A stretch of 64,000 nucleotides of DNA from Dryobates pubescens (taxonomy: Eukaryota; Chordata; Aves; Piciformes; Picidae). A program made the position numbers and the translations under genes. A model generated the notes under the pieces. That model did not search any database and was not told the DNA's origin. It was given only the letters and a program-made list of their open reading frames with translations. Shown piece after piece: positions 12,566 through 22,836 of this stretch; the stretch's first letter is position 1, and every line of letters begins with the position of its first letter. The stretch covers positions 1,488,001 to 1,552,000 of the forward strand of contig NC_071646.1 of assembly GCF_014839835.1 (NCBI RefSeq), read 5' to 3'.

Positions 12566-13510
12566 TCCAGCAGGGTCCCAGACCTTGGGCTGGAGGCAAG
12601 GAAGGGGCAAGACACAAAGGGAAGCATCACATTGGGATGAGCTGGGATGAACTGGGAGCGATGCCTTGGGCCAGATCCTCACCGAGTTACACTGCTCTTG
12701 CCTCAGCCCCAGTAAGCACAACCAGCTCTGCACTGCCCCAGGGACCCTCTGCACCGCAGGGCTCCCTCCCACCAGGGCTGCTGGGCCCCGGAGGAAGTCC
12801 CCAGAGGGCTCCAGGGGACTTTTCACCCGAGGGATGGCGCAGGGTGGGGGGCTGGCTGGCTCACCCACGGCACCCTGGAGCTCCTGAAGCTCTCAGAAGA
12901 GACATTTGCATCTGAAAGGGCAGCTCGGCACAGGAGCTCCCTTCTGTGCAGGGACATTTGCCTGTCCCAGGCTGCAGGTGCAGGAGCATGGCCCAGAGCT
13001 GGGTCTGGCTCCTGCTGATGACACACAGGGACTGCCACGGCCCCCCAGGGACAGGCAGCTCCACCTTGCTGCCCAAGTGTGCAGGGCTTGGTGACCACAG
13101 CACCCAACCTGCCTCTGAGACAGCTCCACACAGCCCTCCCACAGCCAGCCCCCTGCTTCCTCCCTCACCAGCAGGACCTCCAGCTTTGTCCAGCTGCTGT
13201 GACCATGAGACCACCACAACCACCTCTGCAGCAGCCTGGCATGAGGCACAGCAGGGCTATGGGCACCCACCCAAGCCTGACATGCCCCTGGCCCCATCCT
13301 GCAGCCACTGCTGTGCTCCAGAGCCTCCCCAGCTGCACCTTCACCGTCCTGGGTCCTCCCTGAGCCTGGGCTGCAGCAGCCTCTGCTGCACTCTCAGGCA
13401 TCTGGGGAGCTGCTGCCTCTGGGCAGAGCCAAGCCCAGGGAGAAGCATCCTCCAAGGCTGCCATGGCAGGAGGAGAGAAGCTTCTCTCCCCTAAGCCCCT
13501 GCTCACTTAC
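12566..13510. other. Intron between PLEKHA6 coding exon 3 and the next exon
   Basis: Non-repetitive GC-rich sequence. I looked for the second half of WW2 (an exon like HN..TT..HPVTG on the minus strand) and did not find it. Confidence 0.6.
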
Positions 13511-14670
13511 TTGATGAAGTAGAAGCCCCCATGCAGCGTGGTGTCCACCTCCCAGCCTCGGGGCAGCCCTGGAAGGACAGGGCAGAAGCAGGGGTCACCC
13601 TCCTTTGCCCCACACAGCTCCTGCCCCCCCTGCCTGTGCCCTGCTGGGGGCTGGGCCGCTGCACCAGGGCTCAGAGCTTGCCTGAAGGATCTGCTGGTGG
13701 ACCTTGGTGTCTCACCAAGGCCACACTTCCCCAGCAGGCAGCCATGGAGGAGACCATCTCACAGGAGGCATCAGTAGGGGAAGGGCAGGAGCATGGGCAG
13801 GGAGCTGTGGCACAGTCATGGCCCCTGGGGGATGCCATGTCCTGGGGTGTGCTCTCACACACTCAGACTGTGCTTACAAAGCAGTTTGGGTCCCCTCCCC
13901 ATCAGCAACAGGTCTCAGAGACCTCAGGGAGTCTCTTCTGCAGGAGACTCTTAGAAGCCCCCCAAGAACATCTCTGCAGCTGGGAACTCCCTGCCCGAGG
14001 CATGCAGCAGCCCCTCGAGCATCACTCAAAGCCCCCCCAAACCCTCCTCAGCTTTTCTGGGGTCTCCAGGGAGTGCTTTTGGGAGGGTTTCACTCCACAC
14101 CTGCAGATCCTGACCAGTGTCTGGAGAGGGCACAGAGCAAACCCCAGGAGCTGTCCCTTACCAGCACAGGAGAAGTGCCCACTCTGGACGGAGTAGCCTG
14201 TGCCAGGGTGCACCCAGCTCGTGGACTTGGTCTCATCACTGTGGAAGACAAAGAGTGGAGGCTGTCAGCACCCAGGGGGGCCCAGTGAGCCCCTTCCCAT
14301 TGCTGGGCAAGGGTCCTTGCAACATGGGGGGACTTATCCACGGGGGGGGACAACACCAACACACCAGATTTTAGGGTAAGAGTGGAACAGCAGCCGTGAG
14401 GCTGGGACGGCAGGGAGAGGAGCAGGGGGCAAGGAGAGAGGAGCAGGGCAAAGCAGCCAGACAGGGAGCTTACAGCAGGGGGGATCCCTTGTTCCCAGCC
14501 CAGACTAAGCCCTTGCCCCCCCCTGCAGCCCCCCAGGCATGCAGCCAGCTGAGCCCCATCCCTGCAGCCCCCTGGGCGGGCCCCTACTTGATGAAGAAGA
14601 CTCGGCCGTCCCCGCAGACGCCGTAGGTCCACCTGCCCGGCAGGTCCAGCCACTCGATGTCATCCCCCAT
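13511..14670 (-). CDS. PLEKHA6: PLEKHA6, 5' coding exons (WW domains), partial
   Basis: Three minus-strand exons with consensus splice sites: 14588-14670 (start ATG at 14670), 14162-14238 and 13511-13568; phases agree throughout. The first begins MGDDIEWLDLPGRWTYG and runs to RVFFI; the second completes WW1 with the core TSWVHPGTG; the third opens WW2 with LPRGWEV and ends at FYFI. Both WW domains are cut by an intron after the same FI(N) position, as expected for an ancient domain duplication. The start resembles PLEKHA5, and WW-PLEKHA proteins (PLEKHA5, 6, 7) are known to bind PDZD11 at cell junctions through their WW domains. PLEKHA6 is chosen over its paralogues because PPP1R15B and PIK3C2B follow in the human 1q32.1 order. 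The rest of WW2, the PH domain and the coiled coils are not recognisable between 1 and 13510, so they should lie beyond the left edge. Confidence 0.82.
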
Positions 14671-16115
14671 GGGGACGGTCGTGGGGGCAGGGGCTGGGCA
14701 CAGAGCAGCCCCACGCTGCCAGGAGGTGCAGTGGCACCCGGCGGCCTCAGGCTGGGACGGTGGCACCCGGCTCAGGAAGTGCCAAGCAGCTGCCGGTGTC
14801 GTGGCCCCCGGCCCCGGCCGGGAGCGAAGCCTTGCTCAGCTCAGCCCTTCCACCCAGGCTCTTTGCTGCAAATAAGCGAGGAGGGAGGGAAGAGAAGAAG
14901 GGAGAGAGGAAAAAAAACATTCCCAACCAAACCCTTCGACTTAACCCTTTGAGAGCCAGGCTGCCACCCTGCCTGCGAGCTCGGGGTTCAGAGGGCAGCC
15001 TCCCAGCGCAGCTCCCCAAATGACTCTGCAGGGTTGTCACAGCTTCCTGCGCTGCCTACTCAGTGTAATTACCAGCAATTAACTCCGGGGTGAGTAATTA
15101 TGGAGTTGTTACTTCCCTCTCCTGTTCATTTTAAACAATGTCAAATTCTTCTCTGCCTTCTGATCTCGCAGCCAAGCCGAGGCAGTATGTAGGGCACCCT
15201 GATGACTATCTGCAGCTCTTTTCCGAGCTGCCCACCGGGGATTTTCTCTCTGCCGCTCCTCAGCCATCAATTAAAGGTCTTTTAAGGAGGAAGGTGGGGT
15301 CTGGGAGGCACCTGGGCTGGGTGACTGCGAAGGAGGCACCAATTTGCCCTCCTGTCTCAGCGGCGCCTCTGCGAAGCTCCTCCTGCCGCAAGGAGAGAGA
15401 TGCTGGCTCAGGAGAGGACTGAGAGAGGAGCCGAGGAAGGAGCTGCTCCTCCAAGCAGGGAGGAAGGGGCTTGCCCTGCTGAGCTGCAGAGCAGTCCCCA
15501 CATCAGAGCAGCTCCCTGATGGGGCTTGGGGAAGCCAGTTCCCCTGAAGCCTCAGGAAGGCTCTTCCTGGAGCCTTTGAACCACTGGGTAAGAAAAACAC
15601 GTCTGGGGAGTCCCAGTGAGAGAGCATCCCAGAGAGAGAGGGCCCCCAGCGTGGCAGGAGGTGATGCCACCCTCCTGGCCATCAGCTCACCCCAGGAAGC
15701 TCCAAGCTTGGCTGCAGACTGGGGGCCATGCTCTTGTCCTGCCTGTGCCCAGGAGCTGGCTCAAGGGGTGCAGAGGTGAGCTGGTGCTCAGACCCCCAGG
15801 CCTGCAGCCCCTGGCACAGCTGCCCAGGATGCCCTCATGGCATTGGCTCTCTGCAGGAGGGGGCTGCTGGCCTGGCTTGGGGCTGCCCAGGGGCAGCATT
15901 ACCCTGAGCCCAGGTAGCTTATGGTGACCCTGGGGCAGCCAGGAGCTGCCATCCTTATCAGGGCACCATCTGCTGAGCCACACAGCAGTCACCTCCCAGT
16001 GAACCACCTCAGGAGCTCCTGGGGCTGAAGCCAGGGTGTACCCCGAGACTGGGGAGGCCACAGCATGACCCTGAGGGAGGCAGCTCCACTTCTCCCACTT
16101 CCACTCTGCCTCCAC
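14671..16115. other. PLEKHA6 5' flank or leader intron with an AT-rich TAATTA block
   Basis: Two candidate acceptors (CTCCTGGCAG and TGTGCCCAG on the minus strand) lie within about 70 bp upstream of the start codon. At 15058-15150 an AT-rich patch has GTAATTA, CAATTAA and GTAATTA within about 45 bp. Nothing else recognised. Confidence 0.5.
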
Positions 16116-16117
16116 AG

Positions 16118-16370
16118 CAGAGAATCACAGAGTGGGCTGGGCTGGAAGGGACCTGAAAGGGCACCCAGTGCCACCCCCCTGCCACGGGCAGGGACACCTC
16201 CCACCAGCCCAGGTTGCTCAGGTTGCATCCAGCCTGGCCTTGAACACCTCCAGGGAGGGGACAGCCACAGCCTCCCTGGGCAGCCTGTGCCAGGCTCTCC
16301 CCACCCTCACAGGGAAGAATTTCTTCCTCATCTCCTGTCTCAGGGAGGAGATGCAGAAGCCCAGCAGCTG
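16118..16370 (-). mobile_element. CR1 LINE fragment
   Basis: Reversed 3' end AGAATCACAGAGTGGGCTGG, GCTGGAAGGGACCTGAAAGG, followed by reversed CR1 with CACAGGGAAGAATTTCTTCC. Confidence 0.88.
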
Positions 16371-16499
16371 CATTTGCTGCAGCAAGAACCAGCAGCAACA
16401 CATCGCTGGAGACCCTGGCAGGCAAGCCCAGGGCCAGCAGCTCCATCCTGGAGCGCCAGCTGCTTGTTTGGACAGAAGCATTTTGCTTGACAGTGTGCC

Positions 16500-18000
16500 A
16501 GGAGCAGCCCAGCACCACGGAGCAGCCTCCTCCTCCTCCTCCTCCTCCACCCCAAGCCTTGTTTGCAGGCTGTGGTGGGACCGCGGGGAGAACAAGAGGC
16601 GAAGGGAGCAAAACACGCGGAAAAAGGGCAGCGCCGTGCGAGCCGCGGGGGTGACACAGCCGCCGCTGCGCTTCCCTGCGGTGGGAGAGGGCACCCAGCC
16701 CGCGGCAGGTGAGCTGCCCCGCCGAGGGAAGCGAACAAAGGCTACGGAGCTGTGCCGTGCCTCAGCCCTCGGGAATGTGCCGATCCCGGCGGGTCCTGCG
16801 CCGACGGAGCCTGCCCCACGCTCCCCGCCCCGCGGTGGCACAGCGGCTGCGGGCCCGGCGGAGGGATGGGCGGCAGGAGGCTGTGCCAGGGCGGCAGGAG
16901 GCTGTGCCGGGCGGCAGGAGGCTGTGCCAGGGCGGCAGGAGGCTGTGCCGGCGGCAGGAGGCTGTGCCAGGGCGGCAGGAGGCTGTGCCGGCGGCAGGAG
17001 GCTGTGCCAGGGCGGCAGGAGGCTGTGCCGGTGGCAGGAGGCTGTTGCGGGCGGCAGGAGGCTGTGCCGGTGGCAGGAGGCTGTTGCGGGCGGCAGGAGG
17101 CTGTGCCAGGGCGGCAGGAGGCTGTGCCGGTGGCAGGAGGCTGTGCCAGGGCGGCAGGAGGCTGTGCCGGTGGCAGGAGGCTGTGCCGGGCGGCAGGAGG
17201 CTGTGCCAGGGCGGCAGGAGGCTGTGCCGGTGGCAGGAGGCTGTGCCAGGGCGGCAGGAGGCTGTGCCGGTGGCAGGAGGCTGTGCCAGGGCGGCAGGAG
17301 GCTGTGCCAGGGCGGCAGGAGGCTGTGCCGGTGGCAGGAGGCTGTGCCAGGGCGGCAGGAGGCTGTGCCGGGCGGCAGGAGGCTGTGCCAGGGCGGCAGG
17401 AGGCTGTGCCGGTGGCAGGAGGCTGTGCCAGGGCGGCAGGAGGCTGTGCCGGGCGGCAGGAGGCTGTGCCAGGGCGGCAGGAGGCTGTGCCAGGGCGGCA
17501 GGAGGCTGTGCCAGGGCGGCAGGAGGCTGTGCCGGGCGGCAGGAGGCTGTGCCGGCGGCAGGAGGCTGTGCCAGGGCGGCAGGAGGCTGTGCCAGGGCGG
17601 CAGGAGGCTGTGCCAGGGCGCAGCCCGGCGCCGGCTGCGGCTCCTCCGCTGCCGCACGGCTCTGGCGCCACCTCGTGGCCGAAAGCTTCTGCAGGCGGCA
17701 GAGAGGCAGCTGCGGGGGGAGGCAGCCCTGGGGGGCCGGGCGCCCCTCAGCCTGGGCGCTGCGCCCCTTCCCCGCCCGCCAGGAGGCAGCTGCCCGGCCC
17801 CGGAGCTTCGAGCTGCCGCCTCCCCTTTACTCCAAACACCGACGGCTCCAAGGCTCTACCTGGGAGCCAGGCCGGCGGCCGTCCCCCCCCCCACGTCTGG
17901 CAGCACCGAGGCAGGCAGGAGCAGCCTCCCGGCTCTGCCCTCTCAAGTGCGAGAGAGCTGCCGAGCAGGGAAGGGAAACGAAGCGAAATGCAAGCTGAGT
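16500..18000 (-). promoter_or_regulatory. CpG island, possible PLEKHA6 5' non-coding exon
   Basis: CpG-rich island upstream of the PLEKHA6 ATG exon. A minus-strand donor CTCCCAG|GTAGAGCC sits at 17859-17858, so a leader exon from about 18000 to 17860 could splice to an acceptor just upstream of 14670. A plus-strand donor GCAG|GTGAGC at 16709 could belong to a divergent transcript. Half of the island is a minisatellite (16870-17620), so CpG density alone is weak evidence. Confidence 0.3.
16870..17620 (+). repeat. GC-rich minisatellite, 19-21 bp unit, roughly 37 copies
   Basis: Units of GGCAGGAGGCTGTGCC followed by AGGGC, GGGC, GGC or GGT. The length differences shift reading frame between units, so the long open frames across it (both strands) are not real proteins. 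Confidence 0.95.
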
Positions 18001-18700
18001 GCTGCACAGCCTCCACGTCTGGCTGTAAAGGGCTTCTGATGTGCTCGGTGGTGCCAGGGCAGGCTGCTGGGTGCTGCTCCTCGGGTCCTGCCGGGCTGGG
18101 AGGCTGGAGCACAGGCCCCCAGAGTGCCAGCAGATGGTTAATGACCTTTTGTCACCCATCCCAAGTGCACAGCAGCCCCCAGCTCCCACGGCCACCCTGG
18201 CAGCTCCAGAGCCTCGCTGCCATAGCTGCCAGCAGGCAGGGCAGGGTGCCAGCCCAGCAGCCCTCCAGCTCCAGGAGTGAAATCCTTCCAACCCCCTCCT
18301 GCTCCCTCCCCTGCTCTGCCAGCAGCCTTGCTTCACCTCGGAGCTGGCCTGGAGGAGCTCAGCAGCCTCCAACAGCAGAGCCTAAAGGGAGCAGCAGGGT
18401 GCCTGCGGGGGGGGAAGGTGCTGGATGCGAAGGTCCTGCCTGGGCCTTTGCTCCTCCTCAGCACAAAGTCTCCAGGGTCCAGTCCCAGCTGCCTGCAGCT
18501 GCCTCACTGCGTGCCACAGGGCTGCAGCAGCTCTGCTCCCTGGCCCAGCAGCTGCCTCCTCTCCCAGGGAAGGAAGCTGGCTGCAGTTTCCCACGGGGCA
18601 AGGAGCAGCTCCTGCCAGGCTGTCAGGCAGGGTGGGACAGCTGCTCCATGGCACAACCCCCTCCAGCCAGCCCTGCAGGAAGGATCTGCCTTGGCTTTGC
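18001..18700. other. Intergenic stretch, no gene recognised
   Basis: Non-repetitive GC-rich sequence between the CpG island and the next CR1; no exon seen. Confidence 0.5.
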
Positions 18701-18717
18701 CCTCTCACACCCCACAC

Positions 18718-19115
18718 AGGAGGTGCTGCAGGGCCCTCACTCCACGGAGGACATTGAGGGGCTGGAGAGGGTCCACAGAAGGGCAACCAAGCTGCTGAAG
18801 GAGCTGCAGAAGAGGGCTGGGGAGGAACAGCTGAGGGAGTTCAGCCTGGAAAGAGGGAGGCTGAGACCTCATTGCCCTCTGCAGCTCCCTGAGAGGGGGC
18901 TGGGGCCAAGGAGGAAGTGGGAGGACAAGAGGGAATGGCCTCCCCCTGCCCCAGGGGAAGCTTAGGTTGGACAGCAGAAGAAACTTCTCCCCTGAAAGGC
19001 TTCTCAAAGCCTGGCCCAGGCTGCCCAGGGAGGTGGCTGAACCCCTGGGGGTGCAGCAGAGCTGTGGTGCTGAGGATCAGCCCCGGGCAGCAGGCTGAGC
19101 TTGGGGGCCAAGGAG
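18718..19115 (+). mobile_element. CR1 LINE fragment
   Basis: Forward: GGACATTGAGGGGCTGGAGA, GGGTCCACAGAAGGGCAAC, then GAAACTTCTCCCCTGAAAGG and CCAGGGAGGTGGCTGAACC. Confidence 0.88.
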
Positions 19116-19199
19116 CATCTGCAGGCTCTGGAGCTGGCACCCATGGGTGAGAGGAGCTGGGGATGGCCATGAGCTGGTAAGGAGCCTCAGGCAAAGAAC

Positions 19200-19280
19200 A
19201 GGTTGAGAGATTCACAGACTGGTTTGGCTTTGAAGGGACCTTAGAGATCATCTGCATCAACCTCCCCAACATCCCAAAGC
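19200..19280 (-). mobile_element. CR1 LINE 3' tip
   Basis: Reversed 3' end: TTCACAGACTGGTTTGGCTT, GAAGGGACCTTAGAGATCAT. Confidence 0.75.
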
Positions 19281-19755
19281 CGGGCTTGGGGCCCTCCAGG
19301 GGCCCAGAGGCCAGCCCTGACCCCCTCCAGGAGCTCAGAAGCCATCCTTGGTGCCCTCCAGGGGCCCAGAGGCTGGGCTTGGTGCCCAGGGGCCAGCCTT
19401 GACAGCCTCCAGGGGCTGGGAGGCCGGCCTTAGTGCCCAGAGGCCAGCCTTGACCCCCTCCAGGGGCCCAGCAGGCCAGCCCTGGCACCCTCCAGGAGCC
19501 CAGAGGCCAGCCCTGACCCCCTGCAGGAGCCCAGAGGCCACCCTTGGTGCCCAGAGGCCAGCCCTGGCACCCTCCAGGAGCCCAGAGGCCAGCCCTGACC
19601 CCCTGCAGGAGCCCAGAGGCCACCCTTGGTGCCCAGAGGCCAGCCCTGACCCCCTGCAGGAGCCCAGAGGCCACCCTTGGTGCCCAGAGGCCAGCCCTGG
19701 TGCCCTCCTGGTGCCCAGAGGCCAGCCCTGACCCCCTGCAGGAGCCCAGCAGACC
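19268..19755 (+). repeat. Composite tandem array (GCCCAGAGGCCAGCCCTGAC)
   Basis: Irregular units of about 24 to 55 bp alternate GGAGCCCAGAGGCCA with CCCTTGGTGCCCAGAGG and CCTGACCCCCTGCAG. It lies just downstream of the predicted PPP1R15B polyadenylation site. Confidence 0.85.
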
Positions 19756-19872
19756 CTGCCCAGGTTAGCTGCCCCCCCTCCCCTCAGCCCCTCCAGAACC
19801 ACCCCACCTGCCCCTGCTCTCACCTTGCCCTTCACTCCCAGAGCAGCTCTCCAGAGGTTGGTTTGGTTTCTT

Positions 19873-19878
19873 TTTATT
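19873..19878 (-). terminator. Candidate polyadenylation signal of PPP1R15B
   Basis: Canonical AATAAA on the minus strand about 2.75 kb after the PPP1R15B stop, in a local AT-rich patch followed by a T/C-rich segment. It is the most convincing hexamer I noticed in the stretch on that strand. Confidence 0.5.
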
Positions 19879-21447
19879 ATGTACAGAAATAGAACTTTCA
19901 GATAAAAAAAACCCCAACAAACTCCACACAAACCAGGGAGGAGGAGGAGGAGGAGGAGGAGGCAATGAACCCAACCCCAGCCCACCCCTGCCCAGAGGGC
20001 CTCTGCTGCAGGGCTTCCAACTGCCTCCAGCTGATACAAAAATAAGAATCTGAGAGTCTAAAGAGTTTTGATTTAAAGTTCCAGCCAAGCTCTGAGGGGG
20101 GAGGGGAGAGAGGGGACCACCCCCAGCCCAGCCTGGGGGGCAGAGGAGGAGGAGGGGGGTTGTTAATTGAGGGTTAGTTTGCTTCCTCACCTCCCAGGGG
20201 CTCCCTCCCCAGCAGAAGGTTTGATGGGGAGGGGGAGGGAAGAGCTTGGCCCAAGCAGGAAGGGCTCAGGGTCAGAGCAGGGTGGGCAGGAAACCAAAGC
20301 ACTGAGTTTTGCTCCCCCCAGGAGCACCTTGAGAGCAGCTGCTCGCTTGGTTGCTTCCCCTTCCCCAAGCTGCTTTTCCCACCCAGCTGTGCCCACTGCC
20401 ACGGGAGCCCTCCCCAGGCCCCTGCAGGCCAGAGGGGATCAGTGCCTGCCAGCTGCTCCCTTCCCACACTCTGCCAGGCAGCAGGGAGCCCAAAGCAGCT
20501 GTGCAGAGTGGAGCACCAAAAGGGGAACAGCTGGGGGGGGTTGGGGGCTTGATCCCCTCCTCTCCCCCCCAGAATGAGATCATTTAGCAGCCACACCTGG
20601 GAGCAGAAGCCAACCACCTCTGCCCTGCACTTGGACTTCTCTCACCCTGAGCACAGCTGAGGCACAGCACAAATTCATTGCCCAGCACAGCCCCAAGGCC
20701 CTTCCCAGCCTGGGAGGGGAGCACTGGAACCAGCACCTGACAGCTGAGCAGCAGCTCTGGGAGGGATCCAGGCTCCCCTGGGGGTGGCCAGGGGGGTGGA
20801 AACTCACTGCCTAAGCAGTGGTGTGGCTCAGGTTTCCTGACAACCCTGCTGGGGTTCTGCATTTCCCAACCAGAGCACTTCCAGCTGCCAGCAGAGAGGT
20901 CACCTGGAAACTCAGACCCCACTGAGGCAACCAAAAAAGCCCTGGAAAGCCTTTCTGAGGCACATGAGGAAAGCAGGGAACTCAGCCCAGCTCTGGGGAG
21001 CTCTCCCCCTGCCCTCCCTTCCTCCCCTGGGGGGCTCCCCCCCTGCTCCTTATCCTTCAAGTCCTTAAGGAGATGACAAAGCTGGAGTGGGTTTAGGTCT
21101 CTCCCCCCCAGGGAACACTCTCAGAGTGCTCACTCCCAGCCCCTGTGCAGCCAGCAGAGAGCTGTTTGCTGCTTGGGGGGAGCCTCCCCAGCCCCCTGCC
21201 CAGAGCCAAGCAGTGCTGTCTGCTCCCTGAGCCAGCAGAGCCCCAGCTGAGGCACCCCCAGCAGGAGCCTTCTCCTTCCACACAGGACCTCAACCTCCAA
21301 GCCCCTGGGGGTGAAATGCTCCTTGTGGGGCAGAGCAGACCCAGAGCTATCAACACTGGCTGCTGGGGAGGGAGAGGGGGTCTGCAGCCTTGGGTGTCCC
21401 CTGCCCCCAAGCCCCAGGGGCAGCACAGGGGACAGAGAATCCTTCAC

Positions 21448-21728
21448 TTCAAGCCCAGGGATGGCTGAGCTGCTGAGTAAGGAGCTAAGGGGCCCAGGGA
21501 TGGCTGAGCTGCTCTGAGCAGAGCTAAGGGGCCCAGGGATGGCTGAGCTGCTCTGAGTAAGGAGCTAAGGGGCCCAGGGATGGCTGAGCTGCTCTGAGCA
21601 GAGCTAAGGGGCCCAGGGATGGCTGAGCTGCTCTGAGCAGAGCTAAGGGGCCCAGGGATGGCTGAGCTGCTCTGAGCAGAGCTAAGGGGCCCAGGGATGG
21701 CTGAGCTGCTCTGAGCAGAGCTAAGGGG
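21448..21728 (+). repeat. 39-bp tandem array, 7 copies, inside PPP1R15B 3' UTR
   Basis: Unit GGGGCCCAGGGATGGCTGAG plus CTGCTCTGAGCAGAGCTAA, nearly identical between copies. CTCTGAGCAGAG is an inverted repeat within each unit. Confidence 0.92.
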
Positions 21729-22129
21729 GCTGGGTCCCCCCAGCCTCAAGCTATCCCCCCCCAGCCCTGCTGCAGGTGTGCCTGGGGAGCAGGGTGAAGC
21801 CTCTGGAAGCAGAGGTTTGGGGCCCAAGCAGCCCAGGCCCTTTGCAATGGTTCTGGGTACTTAAATAAGGAGGGAGCCAAAGGGCCTGGGGGGGCTCCAG
21901 AGCTCCACTGAACAACCCCCAGCTGGGGGGGGGGCTGAAAAGCATCAAAGGGATCCAGAAGCACTCCAGCAGCAGACTGGGGGGCAGGGGGCAGAGCTGT
22001 GCACAGGGAGAGTTAAGGTTGGTTGAGCAAACCTTAAAGAGAGACTTTTGGGCAAGAGGAAAATGGAGAAGCACCAAAAAAAAAAAACCCCAAAACCAGA
22101 GAAACTTTAAATCAAAACTGCAACACCTG

Positions 22130-22250
22130 GGTGCTGAGCCCCCCCAAGAGGTCCTGAGCCCCCCCAAGAGGTCCTGAGCCCCCCCCCCCCCCCAGAGGAG
22201 GCCCTGAGCCCCCCCAAGAGGAGGCCCTGAGCCCCCCCCAAGATTTCCTT
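22130..22250 (+). repeat. C-rich short tandem repeat
   Basis: Repeats of CTGAGCCCCCCCAAGAGG, 20-27 bp apart with varying C-run length; in the transcript these are G runs in the PPP1R15B 3' UTR. Confidence 0.8.
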
Positions 22251-22623
22251 CAAAATAGGTTTTGCCTTTTCAAGCTTTCCCCCCCCCTCCCCCCCTCAAA
22301 GTGCAAAGCAAGCCCCCTCCCCAGGTGCCTGCAGCCAGCCCCCTCCCCACAGGGCAGGCAAAGGCAGTGCCTGGAAAGGGCTTCCCCCAGAGCAGTCTCA
22401 GCAGGGCTGCACTGACACCACCTGAGCCCTCTGTGGTGCTCAAGGGGTGGTCTGGAGGGTCAGGGGGGGCACCAAGGGATGCTCCTTGCTGGGATGGCAG
22501 GGTGGGGATGGGAAGGGAGGGCTCCCAGCCCACTCCCCTGCCCCCTGCCCAGGGCCACAAGCAGCTGCCTCTTCTGGCTTGGAGCCTGCCCCGGAGGGCC
22601 TGGGGTCACAGCCTGGGAAGGTG

Positions 22624-22836
22624 CTAGAAGAGCTCAGCCCTGCTGGGGGAGGACTCCTGGAGTCTCTGCCACACTCTGTGCCTGTGCTGTGGGGTGAGGC
22701 AGTGGCCTATGGCTTCCTCTGTCTCCTGGATCCGCTTCTGGAACCTGCAGCTGTCTCTGGCCAGCTCCTCCCAGGGCCCTTTCCTGTCCTCCTCGCTGCT
22801 GATGTAGTACTCAGTCACTTGCTCCTGGAAGGTGAC
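22624..22836 (-). CDS. PPP1R15B: PPP1R15B exon 2: PP1 and actin-binding C-terminal core
   Basis: This exon encodes [20 protein letters not shown] followed by [23 protein letters not shown] and [10 protein letters not shown]. In the family the KVxF segment docks PP1, and the following helix with PWE(E/Q)LARD contacts actin in the holophosphatase. It is by far the most conserved part of the protein, which is how the exon was found 3.3 kb from exon 1. The acceptor is at 22837-22838 with a pyrimidine-rich lead-in, and a stop follows SSPSRAELF. Confidence 0.93.
   Translation of the reverse strand, partial: VTFQEQVTEYYISSEEDRKGPWEELARDSCRFQKRIQETEEAIGHCLTPQHRHRVWQRLQESSPSRAELF

Larger units (their letters stand above)
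19870..22623 (-). other. PPP1R15B: Probable PPP1R15B 3' UTR
   Basis: No splice site or gene is evident between the stop codon and an AATAAA on the minus strand at 19878-19873, which sits in a run reading TGTACATAATAAAAAG. Several AT-rich islands (about 20025-20085 and 22010-22120) stand out from the GC-rich surroundings, as conserved UTR blocks often do; human PPP1R15B also has a long 3' UTR. The segment contains a seven-copy 39-bp array (21448-21728) and a C-rich repeat (22130-22250). The extent is inferred from the signal alone. Confidence 0.5.

Noticed and set aside
16132-18965. Long frames (635, 737 and 479 codons) across the GC-rich minisatellite
   Set aside because: Low-complexity products of a 19-21 bp repeat on both strands; no homology, and CR1 sequence is included at the ends.
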